Shown here in pieces: positions 1-6,783 of a DNA stretch of 8,391 nucleotides. A model generated the notes under the pieces. The model did not search any database. It saw only the letters and a program-made list of their open reading frames with translations, and was not told the DNA's origin. The stretch comes from Gammaproteobacteria bacterium. GTDB lineage: Bacteria; Pseudomonadota; Gammaproteobacteria; Thiohalomonadales; Thiohalomonadaceae. Position 1 is the stretch's first letter, and each line of letters opens with the position of its first letter. The stretch is from positions 1-8,391 of the forward strand of contig JADFYS010000076.1 in NCBI GenBank assembly GCA_015232955.1, in the 5' to 3' direction. The position numbers and the translations under genes are program-made.

Positions 1-19
1 TCTGGCATGATCATTAGCG

Positions 20-33
20 TGAAATACATTTCA
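20..33. promoter_or_regulatory. ARG-box-like palindrome upstream of argG
   Basis: The 14-nt sequence TGAAATACATTTCA is a perfect inverted repeat of two 6-nt arms around AC. It has the TGAA-N6-TTCA spacing of an E. coli ARG box (TGAAT-W4-ATTCA core) and matches that core at about 11 of 14 positions. ArgR represses arginine biosynthesis genes by binding such boxes, usually in pairs about 3 bp apart. Here only one box is visible. The upstream partner would fall outside the window, and no downstream partner is seen. It lies about 157 nt before the argG start, which is far for a repressor site. The same stretch could instead belong to something read on the minus strand, so the assignment is tentative. 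Confidence 0.3.
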
Positions 34-66
34 TAATCGAGGGTGACGCCGCACCATTCATGCAAG

Positions 67-127
67 TTAGGTTAAATCTTAGGTTTATACCCAAGAACCC
101 TGAAATTCAGTGTTTCCAATATAAACC
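67..127 (-). repeat. Dispersed intergenic repeat, copy A (inverted mate of 8187-8250)
   Basis: Read on the minus strand, this stretch aligns collinearly with 8187-8250 on the plus strand. The shared blocks in order are GGTT, AT, TG, AAAC, TTTCA, GT, the exact 11-mer TCTTGGGTATA, AACC and GATTTAA. By eye about 31 of 43 columns match across 86-127, and similarity continues with small gaps to about 67. Both copies can form a short stem with GAAA and TTTC arms but different loops. Within this copy TTAGGTTAAA (67-76) and TTAGGTTTAT (79-88) form a 12-nt-period direct repeat. The family is not one I can name. It may be a small mobile or regulatory intergenic repeat. Confidence 0.45.
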
Positions 128-144
128 ATCGTTTTCAACTCATT

Positions 145-180
145 GCCCTCTCTTCCCGCTGTCGGTTAGGGGCGTTTTTT
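145..180 (+). terminator. Possible terminator or attenuator in the argG leader
   Basis: GCCCT (145-149) can pair with AGGGGC (168-173) with one bulged G. The intervening loop contains a nested CCG-CTGT-CGG mini-hairpin (156-165). A run of six T follows at 175-180, then the argG Shine-Dalgarno sequence at 182-185. Hairpin plus T-run is the layout of a Rho-independent terminator. Its position just before argG would make it an attenuator if transcription starts upstream, or the end of an incoming transcript. The stem is short, bulged and separated from the T-run by one base, so support is modest. Confidence 0.25.
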
Positions 181-190
181 CGGAGAATAT

Positions 191-1402
191 ATGTCTACAA
201 TTGGTAAAGTGGTTCTTGCGTATTCCGGAGGGTTGGATACCTCCATCATCCTCAAATGGCTGAAGGATCATTATCAGTGTGAAATTGTCACCTTTACGGC
301 GGATATCGGTCAGGGTGAAGAGGTGGAGCCGGCACGAGCCAAGGCGGAAGCGGCGGGAATTCAAGAGATCTATATCGAAGATCTGCGTGAAGAGTTTGCC
401 CGTGATTTCGTATTCCCCATGTTCCGTGCCAACGCCATCTATGAGGGGGAGTATCTTCTTGGAACCTCCATTGCCCGTCCCCTTATCTCGAAACGGCTGG
501 TAGAGATTGCGACCGAGACCGGGGCCGATGCCATCTCTCACGGAGCAACCGGCAAGGGCAACGACCAGGTCCGGTTTGAGTTGGGAGCCTACGCCCTGAA
601 ACCGGATATTCAGATTATCGCCCCGTGGCGCGAGTGGGATCTGCTGTCGCGAGAGAAGTTGATGGCGTATGCAAGAGAGCACAACATTGCAGTAGAGTAC
701 CAGCAGGGGAAAAAGTCGCCCTACTCTATGGATGCCAACCTTCTCCACATCTCTTACGAGGGGGGCATTCTCGAAGATACCTGGGCGGAGGCGGAAGAGT
801 CGATGTGGCGCTGGACCACAGCACCGGAAGCGGCACCAGAGACCCCGACCTACCTTGAGTTGGGTTTTGAGGCGGGAGATATCGTCTCGATTAACGGTGA
901 GGCGATGACCCCGGCAACGGTGATGGAGACCCTTAACCGCATCGCCGGCGCCAACGGTGTGGGTCGTGATGATATTGTCGAAAATCGTTATGTGGGGATG
1001 AAGTCGCGCGGCTGTTACGAGACTCCGGCGGGAACGGTGATGCTTAAAGCACACCGGGCGATGGAGTCTCTGACTCTGGATCGCGAAGTGGCTCACCTCA
1101 AAGATGAGTTAATGCCCCGCTACGCTACGCTTATCTACAACGGCTACTGGTGGAGTCCCGAGCGGAAGATGCTCCAGACCGCGATCGATGAGAGCCAGAA
1201 GCGGGTCAACGGAGCGGTGCGGGTCAAGCTCTATAAGGGGAGCGTTGCCGTCGTTGGCCGCAAGTCAGAGTCAGACTCCCTCTTTGATGAAGCCATTGCC
1301 ACCTTTGAAGACGACGCTGGGGCCTATGACCAGAAAGATGCATCGGGCTTTATCAAGCTCAACGCCCTGCGACTGCGGATCGGCGGGCGTCGCGGTTACT
1401 GA
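191..1402 (+). CDS. argG: Argininosuccinate synthase ArgG
   Basis: ArgG joins citrulline and aspartate, with ATP, to give argininosuccinate, the penultimate step of arginine synthesis in the cytoplasm. The 403-residue product has the usual length of the short (type 1) bacterial form. The N-terminal ATP-pyrophosphatase loop AYSGGLDTS is at residues 10-18. GTSIARP (91-97) and HGATGKGNDQVRFE (117-130) are the citrulline/aspartate and nucleotide-site signatures, and YSMDANLLHISYEGG (178-192) is also strongly conserved. The C-terminal half carries the tetramerisation region and ends normally. The ATG has GGAG at 182-185, 5 nt upstream. The next gene begins 76 nt later with no convincing terminator between, so read-through is possible. 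Its leader holds an ARG-box-like palindrome, a repeat copy and a terminator-like hairpin. The identification is secure. Confidence 0.98.
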   Translation: MSTIGKVVLAYSGGLDTSIILKWLKDHYQCEIVTFTADIGQGEEVEPARAKAEAAGIQEIYIEDLREEFARDFVFPMFRANAIYEGEYLLGTSIARPLISKRLVEIATETGADAISHGATGKGNDQVRFELGAYALKPDIQIIAPWREWDLLSREKLMAYAREHNIAVEYQQGKKSPYSMDANLLHISYEGGILEDTWAEAEESMWRWTTAPEAAPETPTYLELGFEAGDIVSINGEAMTPATVMETLNRIAGANGVGRDDIVENRYVGMKSRGCYETPAGTVMLKAHRAMESLTLDREVAHLKDELMPRYATLIYNGYWWSPERKMLQTAIDESQKRVNGAVRVKLYKGSVAVVGRKSESDSLFDEAIATFEDDAGAYDQKDASGFIKLNALRLRIGGRRGY

Positions 1403-1478
1403 ATGGTAGTAGAACATTGATCTTCTTTGAGTTAATGCCAATATCTGAGGGGGCGTGTGGCGATGGGGGGGCACGACG

Positions 1479-2261
1479 ATGAGCGTTGGTGAAGAGGGGA
1501 CCATTGTCGATGATCACCAGAACCTTCCCAGTGAGGTTCGGGACAACCTTGAACGCTATGTCATCAGTAAACATGATGAGGTGATTCGGGGATTGCGTGC
1601 GCTCAGTCTCAAGCCGGATCCCCTCACCCTCTTCTTTGACGGCGGTAAAGAGCTCTTTCCGACGACGGTGATTACGGTGATCAATAAACGCGATCTCGTG
1701 GTGTTTGAACCCCCGGTGGAGGAGAAGGTGCTCCAGCGACTGCTGGAACGCAACCGGGGGACGGTCGTCGGAACCCCTGGTGGGGTGAAGATCCGTTTTA
1801 TTCTCAGCGGCATCAGTCTCGCAAAATTTCAGGGAGAGCGGGTACTGGTCTCGCCACTTCCCGAGATCTTCTACCGTTTTCAGAACCGAGAATTTTTTCG
1901 GGTACACACCCCTTTTATCAATCCGGTCACCATCTCACTCACCCTGCAGCAGCGCGGGGCGTTACAGGTGTTCCGGGTCACCGACATGAGCTGTGGTGGG
2001 TTACGGGTGGATGACACCGAGCACCGTCTTGAGGTGGAGATAGGGCAGAACTTTACACCTGCGGTGATCACCATCCCCAATGTTCACAGTTTTGAAGTGG
2101 ATCTCGAGGTGAGAAACTCGTTTGAAATTACCAATAAAAATGGTCAGGCGCAGCATCAGGTGGGGTTTGCTTTTAAGAACCTGCGCGCAGGGCAAGAGTC
2201 GATGATTCAGAACTATGTCAACCACCTCCAGATCTCGGCCCTCTCCGGGGATCACAAATAG
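1479..2261 (+). CDS. PilZ-domain c-di-GMP effector, YcgR-like flagellar brake family
   Basis: This cytoplasmic two-domain protein (260 residues from ATG 1479) resembles YcgR, which binds cyclic di-GMP and slows the flagellar motor. Residues about 40-130 look like the YcgR-N beta domain. Residues about 135-250 form the PilZ domain. The c-di-GMP-binding signatures are intact: RxxxR as R137-EFF-R141, and DxSxxG as DMSCGG at 169-174, so ligand binding is expected. Whether its output is motility, pili or polysaccharide cannot be told, because no flagellar gene is nearby. Start choice is uncertain. GTG 1455 (268 residues) lies 4 nt after GAGGGGG (1447-1453), while ATG 1479 follows only a G7 tract. 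ATG was preferred because the eight extra residues (MWRWGGTT) look non-native. The stop codon is 7 nt before dnaE and lies in a hairpin with the dnaE start. A PilZ gene between argG and dnaE is an unusual neighbour. Confidence 0.9.
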   Translation: MSVGEEGTIVDDHQNLPSEVRDNLERYVISKHDEVIRGLRALSLKPDPLTLFFDGGKELFPTTVITVINKRDLVVFEPPVEEKVLQRLLERNRGTVVGTPGGVKIRFILSGISLAKFQGERVLVSPLPEIFYRFQNREFFRVHTPFINPVTISLTLQQRGALQVFRVTDMSCGGLRVDDTEHRLEVEIGQNFTPAVITIPNVHSFEVDLEVRNSFEITNKNGQAQHQVGFAFKNLRAGQESMIQNYVNHLQISALSGDHK

Positions 2262-2282
2262 CGCGCTGATGAGCAGCGCGTT
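2260..2282 (+). promoter_or_regulatory. Hairpin enclosing the dnaE start codon (coupling element)
   Basis: CGCGCT (2262-2267) pairs perfectly with AGCGCG (2275-2280). One G-T wobble and one A-T pair extend the stem to 8 bp. The 7-nt loop GATGAGC contains the dnaE ATG at 2269-2271, and the 5' base includes the pilZ TAG stop (2259-2261). No Shine-Dalgarno sequence is visible before the ATG. A ribosome terminating on pilZ would open the stem and could reinitiate on dnaE, so the arrangement suggests translational coupling. The structure is seen in the sequence; the function is inferred. Confidence 0.45.
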
Positions 2283-5200
2283 CGTTCATCTCCACCTTCA
2301 TAGCGAATACTCTCTGATTGATGGCTTGGTCCGAATCAAGCCACTGTTAAAGGGGGTTGTTTCCAGCGGTATGGTGGCCGTTGCGGTCACCGATCACTGC
2401 AATCTTTTTGCCCTCATCCGCTTCTACTCCGCCGCGCGGAGTGCCGGAGTAAAACCGATTATCGGTGCCGAACTGCGAATCCGTCACCACTCGGGGCGAG
2501 AGAAGGCGGGGAAACTGGTTCTCCTCTGTCGTACCCTGGCCGGTTATCGCAACCTCTGTCAACTCATCTCCCGCGCCTATCTTGAAGGGCAACATCAGGG
2601 GTTGCCCTATATTGAACGAGGGTGGTTGGGGGATCACCATGACGGGTTGATCGCCCTTTCGGGAGGACGGGGGGGGGATGTGGGACAGGCGCTGGTGGCC
2701 AATCGCAAGGATCAGGCGCGGCAGTTGCTGGAACAGTATCGCCAGATCTTTGGCGACAACTACTATCTTGAACTCCAGCGGACAGGAAGAGCGGGAGAGG
2801 AGCACTATCTGCATGCGGCGGTAGAGCTGGCGACAGAACTCGATCTGCCGGTGGTCGCGACCAATGATGTGGTCTTTCTTCAGAGCGAAGATTTTGATGC
2901 GCACGAGGTGCGGGTCGCCATTCACAACAGCCGGATGCTGGAGGATCCCCACCGCCCCCGCGAATATTCGGAAGAGCAGTATCTGCGCACCCCGGAAGAG
3001 ATGGTGGAACTCTTTAGTGATATCCCAGAAGCCATTGCCAATAGTGTCGAGATTGCTCGGCGCTGCAATGTTGAGCTAACGCTGGGTAAATACTTTCTGC
3101 CCGACTTTCCCATCCCCGAAGGGATGAGTGAGGCCGACTATTTTCGTCACCTCTCGCGACAGGGGTTAGAGAGACGGTTGCAAAAGATCCTCGATCCGGA
3201 ACACCCCGATTTTGCCAGCGCACGCCAGCCCTACGATGAGCGGCTCGAGACCGAGCTGGAGGTGATCATCAATATGGGCTTCCCCGGCTACTTTCTGATT
3301 GTTGCCGACTTTATCCAGTGGTCCAAGAGTCAGGCCGATCCGATCCCGGTGGGGCCGGGACGGGGGTCGGGGGCGGGTTCCCTGGTCGCCTATGCCCTGA
3401 CCATTACCGATCTCGACCCCCTCGCCTACGATCTTCTTTTTGAACGCTTTCTCAACCCGGAGCGGGTGTCGATGCCCGACTTTGATATCGATTTCTGTAT
3501 GGATGGCCGGGATCGGGTGATCGACTATGTTGCGCGTCAATATGGCCGGGACAAGGTGTCACAGATCATCACCTACGGTTCGATGGCGGCAAAAGCGGTG
3601 ATACGGGATGTGGGGCGGGTCTACGGCCACGGCTACGGCTTTGTCGACTCCATCGCCAAGCTGATTCCGTTTGAGCTGGGGATGACTCTCAGCAAGGCGC
3701 TGGAGCAGGAGGAGACCCTGCGCCAGCGTTATGAAGAGGAGGAAGAGGTGACCGCCCTCATCGATATGGCGCGGCAGCTGGAGGGGTTGAAACGCAACGC
3801 CGGAAAACACGCCGGCGGAGTGGTGATCGCCCCCACCGCCCTCACCGACTTTGCCCCGCTCTATTGTGAAGAGGGGGGGGGCAATGTTGTCACCCAGTTT
3901 GATAAGGATGATGTGGAGAAGGTGGGGCTGGTCAAATTTGACTTTCTCGGCCTCAAGACCCTCACGGTCATCGACTGGGCGGTGAAAAATGTCAAGCTCG
4001 CTCACAACCGTACCCTCGACATCACCTCAATCCCTCTGGATGACAAGCCCACATTTGAGCTGCTGAAACAGGGGCAGACCACAGCCGTTTTTCAGTTGGA
4101 GTCGCGGGGGATGAAAGATCTCATCCTGCGCCTTCAGCCCGACACCTTTGAAGATATTATCGCCCTGGTCGCCCTCTTTCGACCGGGGCCGCTCGGCTCG
4201 GGGATGGTGGACGACTTTATCAACCGCAAACATGGGCGGGCGAAGGTGGAGTATCCCCACCCCGATCTCGAACCGGCACTCTCACCCACCTACGGGGTCA
4301 TCCTCTATCAAGAGCAGGTGCAACGGATTGCACAGGTGCTCGCCGGCTACTCTCTCGGGGGGGCCGACCTCCTCCGCCGGGCGATGGGGAAGAAGAAACC
4401 GGAAGAGATGGCGAAGCAGCGGGCGATCTTCACCACCGGTGCGTTAGAGCGGGGGATCGAAGAGGAGAACGCAACCTATATCTTTGACTTGATGGAGAAG
4501 TTTGCCGGATACGGCTTTAATAAATCGCACTCCGCCGCCTACGCCCTGGTCGCCTACCAGACCGCCTGGCTCAAGCAGCACTACCCCTCTGCCTTTATGG
4601 CGGCGGTGCTCTCTGCCGATATTGAAAATACCGACAAGGTGGTCTTTTTTATCGATGAGTGCGAGACGATGGCGATTCGGGTGCTACCCCCGGATGTCAA
4701 CCACAGCGCCTATAAGTTTGTGGTTCTGGAGGATGGCACCATTGTCTACGGTCTGGGGGCGATAAAAGGGGTGGGGAGTGCCGCCATCTCGGCGATGGTG
4801 GAAGAGCGGCAAAAGTTCGGCGCATTTAAAGATCTGTTCGACTTTTGTCAACGCATCGACCTGCGGAAAATGAATAAACGGGTGCTGGAGACCCTGGTTC
4901 GGGCCGGGGCGCTGGATCAGTTGGGAGCCAACCGTGCCACCCTGCTCGCGACCCTGCCTCGGGCGATGCAGATTGCAGAGCAGATCTCGAAAAACAGCAG
5001 AGTCGGCATGGGGGATCTCTTCGGGTTTGGTCGTGTCGACAGCTCTGGCAGTGACGGCAACTTTATCGAAAAGGCAGAGTGGCCGGAGCAAGATCGCCTT
5101 CGTGCCGAAAAAGAGACACTGGGTCTCTATCTCACCGGACACCCGATAGAGGAGCATCTGCCGGAACTTGAAGCGATCGGTGTGCAGCGCATCGCCACCC

Positions 5201-5745
5201 TGCAGCCAGAAGCGAAGCGCAAACGGAAGGTGGCGGGGCTGGTGATCTCCATCCGTACCCGCGATACCAAAGGGGGAAAACGGTTTGCCTTCGTCACCCT
5301 CGATGATCGTAGTGGACGGATTGAGGTGGCAGTCTTCTCCAACCTCTATCAGGAGAGTCAGGCACTGTTGGCCCGGGATCAGGTGCTGGTGGTGGAGGGG
5401 GAGGTCAATCGCGATGACTACTCCGGAGAGAACCGTTTTACGGCGGATGCACTCTTTGATCTCGAACGGGCGCGAGAGCACTACGGCAGGGTACTGCAGC
5501 TGGAGCTGGATCGACAGCAGTGGGGGGAGACACCGCTCTTAACTCATATCGTGCCGCAACTGGAGGAGGTGCTGCAGCCCTACTGTGATGGTCTGCTTCC
5601 CATCACCATTCGTTACGGTGGGGCGGGGGCCAGGGCGACCCTGACCCTGGGAGAGCAGTGGCAGATCCGTCCGGCACAACTGCTATTGGAGCGGCTGCGA
5701 CGACTGCTAGGTGAGGAGATGGTCACCTTGCGTTATAATCAGTGA
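2269..5745 (+). CDS. dnaE: DNA polymerase III alpha subunit DnaE
   Basis: DnaE is the catalytic subunit of the replicative polymerase holoenzyme. The product has 1158 residues (E. coli 1160) and is collinear with the E. coli protein throughout. Domains: PHP, about 1-275, opening FVHLHLHSEYS; palm, with VGPGRGSGAGSLVAY from 361 and the catalytic aspartates D404 and D406 in PDFDIDF and D558 in VKFDFLGL; thumb and fingers, with FNKSHSAAYALVAYQ at 750-764; a clamp-binding-like segment MGDLF at 914-918; an OB fold at about 990-1065; and a C-terminal tau-binding region. The PHP site keeps H9, H11, D18, H43, E68 and D200 but has K82, G133 and V202 at other expected ligand positions. An in-frame ATG at 2215 lies inside pilZ and would add residues unlike the family, so 2269 was chosen. 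There is no Shine-Dalgarno sequence. Two G9 runs (2669-2677, 3873-3881) sit in coding sequence without frame loss. Confidence 0.98.
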   Translation: MSSAFVHLHLHSEYSLIDGLVRIKPLLKGVVSSGMVAVAVTDHCNLFALIRFYSAARSAGVKPIIGAELRIRHHSGREKAGKLVLLCRTLAGYRNLCQLISRAYLEGQHQGLPYIERGWLGDHHDGLIALSGGRGGDVGQALVANRKDQARQLLEQYRQIFGDNYYLELQRTGRAGEEHYLHAAVELATELDLPVVATNDVVFLQSEDFDAHEVRVAIHNSRMLEDPHRPREYSEEQYLRTPEEMVELFSDIPEAIANSVEIARRCNVELTLGKYFLPDFPIPEGMSEADYFRHLSRQGLERRLQKILDPEHPDFASARQPYDERLETELEVIINMGFPGYFLIVADFIQWSKSQADPIPVGPGRGSGAGSLVAYALTITDLDPLAYDLLFERFLNPERVSMPDFDIDFCMDGRDRVIDYVARQYGRDKVSQIITYGSMAAKAVIRDVGRVYGHGYGFVDSIAKLIPFELGMTLSKALEQEETLRQRYEEEEEVTALIDMARQLEGLKRNAGKHAGGVVIAPTALTDFAPLYCEEGGGNVVTQFDKDDVEKVGLVKFDFLGLKTLTVIDWAVKNVKLAHNRTLDITSIPLDDKPTFELLKQGQTTAVFQLESRGMKDLILRLQPDTFEDIIALVALFRPGPLGSGMVDDFINRKHGRAKVEYPHPDLEPALSPTYGVILYQEQVQRIAQVLAGYSLGGADLLRRAMGKKKPEEMAKQRAIFTTGALERGIEEENATYIFDLMEKFAGYGFNKSHSAAYALVAYQTAWLKQHYPSAFMAAVLSADIENTDKVVFFIDECETMAIRVLPPDVNHSAYKFVVLEDGTIVYGLGAIKGVGSAAISAMVEERQKFGAFKDLFDFCQRIDLRKMNKRVLETLVRAGALDQLGANRATLLATLPRAMQIAEQISKNSRVGMGDLFGFGRVDSSGSDGNFIEKAEWPEQDRLRAEKETLGLYLTGHPIEEHLPELEAIGVQRIATLQPEAKRKRKVAGLVISIRTRDTKGGKRFAFVTLDDRSGRIEVAVFSNLYQESQALLARDQVLVVEGEVNRDDYSGENRFTADALFDLERAREHYGRVLQLELDRQQWGETPLLTHIVPQLEEVLQPYCDGLLPITIRYGGAGARATLTLGEQWQIRPAQLLLERLRRLLGEEMVTLRYNQ
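5734..5739 (+). promoter_or_regulatory. Possible -10 element for accA
   Basis: A perfect TATAAT hexamer lies in the last codons of dnaE, 62 nt before the accA ATG. No recognisable -35 TTGACA-like hexamer sits 16-18 nt upstream, and there is no TGn extension directly before it. It could provide separate expression of accA or be chance, since the hexamer encodes Tyr-Asn codons near the DnaE C-terminus. Confidence 0.2.
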
Positions 5746-5801
5746 CAGAGGGACCCCCCTTCGCAATCACTTACTGAATGGCATTGCTTTAGGAGCCGAC
5801 C

Positions 5802-6758
5802 ATGAACCTGAATTTTCTCGACTTTGAACAACCGATAGCTGAGCTGGAGGCGAAGATAGAGGAGCTGCGGTATGTCGGGGATGACGCCGAGGTCAATATT
5901 GCGGAAGAGATCAGCAAGCTGAAGGTGAAGAGTGACAACCTCACCGAGACCATCTTCTCTAAACTCAATGCGTGGCAGACCTCGCAGCTGGCACGACACC
6001 CACAACGACCCTACACCCTCGACTATATCCCGCTCATCTTCACCCATTTTGAAGAGCTGCATGGGGATCGCGGTTATCGCGATGATGAATCGATCGTTGG
6101 TGGCATGGCGCGCCTGAAAGGGGAGCCGGTGATGGTGATCGGCCATCAGAAAGGGCGGGATACTACCGAGAAGGTGAAGCGCAACTTTGGAATGCCGTCA
6201 CCAGAGGGGTACCGCAAGGCGTTGCGGCTGATGAAGATGGCCGAGCGCTTTAATATGGCGGTGATCACCTTTATTGATACACCGGGGGCCTATCCCGGTG
6301 TCGGGGCGGAAGAGCGCGGACAGTCAGAGGCGATCGCCACCAATCTGTTGGAGATGTCTCAACTCAAAGTACCGATCCTCTGTACGGTGATCGGAGAAGG
6401 GGGATCGGGCGGTGCCCTCGCCATCGGGGTTGGGGATGAGGTGATGATGTTGGAGTACAGCACCTACTCGGTCATCTCCCCCGAAGGGTGCGCCTCAATT
6501 TTGTGGAAAAGTGCCGATAAAGCGGCAGATGCTGCCGAAGCGTTGGGGATCACCTCCGCCCGGCTGCTGGAGCTGAAGCTGGTGGATCGGGTGATTGCAG
6601 AACCTCTGGGTGGGGCGCACCGTCACAGTGGTGAGATGGCAGAGAGTATCCAGAAAGAGCTGGTGAAGGCGCTGCAACGGTTGCGGGCGCAGCCTCTGGA
6701 GGAGATGCTCGACAGGCGCTATCAGCGCCTCCTCTCGTTTGGACACTTCAACTCCTGA
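5802..6758 (+). CDS. accA: Acetyl-CoA carboxylase carboxyltransferase subunit alpha AccA
   Basis: AccA pairs with AccD to form the carboxyltransferase that moves CO2 from biotin on AccB to acetyl-CoA, making malonyl-CoA, the first committed step of fatty-acid synthesis. The 318-residue length matches E. coli (319). The N-terminus NFLDFEQPIAELEAKI is nearly identical to the E. coli protein. LARHPQRPYTLDY follows at 63-75, HQKGRD at 115-120, and the crotonase-fold core FIDTPGAYPGVGAEERGQSE at 157-176. GEGGSGGALAIG is at 198-209, supplying the oxyanion-type glycines, and SVISPEGCASILW is at 223-235. The C-terminal RRYQRLLSFG is also typical. ATG 5802 has AGGAG at 5791-5795, 6 nt upstream, the clearest ribosome-binding site in the window. 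It follows dnaE by 56 nt, the conserved gammaproteobacterial order. The zinc-ribbon partner accD is not in the window, as is usual. Confidence 0.98.
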   Translation: MNLNFLDFEQPIAELEAKIEELRYVGDDAEVNIAEEISKLKVKSDNLTETIFSKLNAWQTSQLARHPQRPYTLDYIPLIFTHFEELHGDRGYRDDESIVGGMARLKGEPVMVIGHQKGRDTTEKVKRNFGMPSPEGYRKALRLMKMAERFNMAVITFIDTPGAYPGVGAEERGQSEAIATNLLEMSQLKVPILCTVIGEGGSGGALAIGVGDEVMMLEYSTYSVISPEGCASILWKSADKAADAAEALGITSARLLELKLVDRVIAEPLGGAHRHSGEMAESIQKELVKALQRLRAQPLEEMLDRRYQRLLSFGHFNS

Positions 6759-6783
6759 GAAGGCGTCTGGTCAACGGATTGCG

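Noticed and set aside
120..125. TATAAA as an argG -10 element
   Set aside because: No acceptable -35 hexamer lies 16-18 nt upstream, and the bases belong to the repeat alignment.
60..263. Short plus-strand open frame starting before argG
   Set aside because: It overlaps the argG start in another frame, has no ribosome-binding site, and its product resembles no known protein.
140..1096. 318-codon open frame on the minus strand across argG
   Set aside because: It is antisense to a clear argG, its composition (many H, R, G) is that of a frame shadow, and it has no recognisable domain.
1417..1445. TTGATC-N17-AATATC as a promoter for pilZ
   Set aside because: Only four of six bases at -35 and three of six at -10 match, which is expected by chance in this AT-richer gap.
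2215..2268. Upstream in-frame ATG extending dnaE by 18 codons
   Set aside because: The extra residues are read from pilZ coding sequence and do not match DnaE N-termini; MSSAFVHL fits the family.
4684..5481. 265-codon minus-strand open frame inside dnaE
   Set aside because: It lies opposite conserved DnaE sequence and has no motif; it is a shadow of codon bias.
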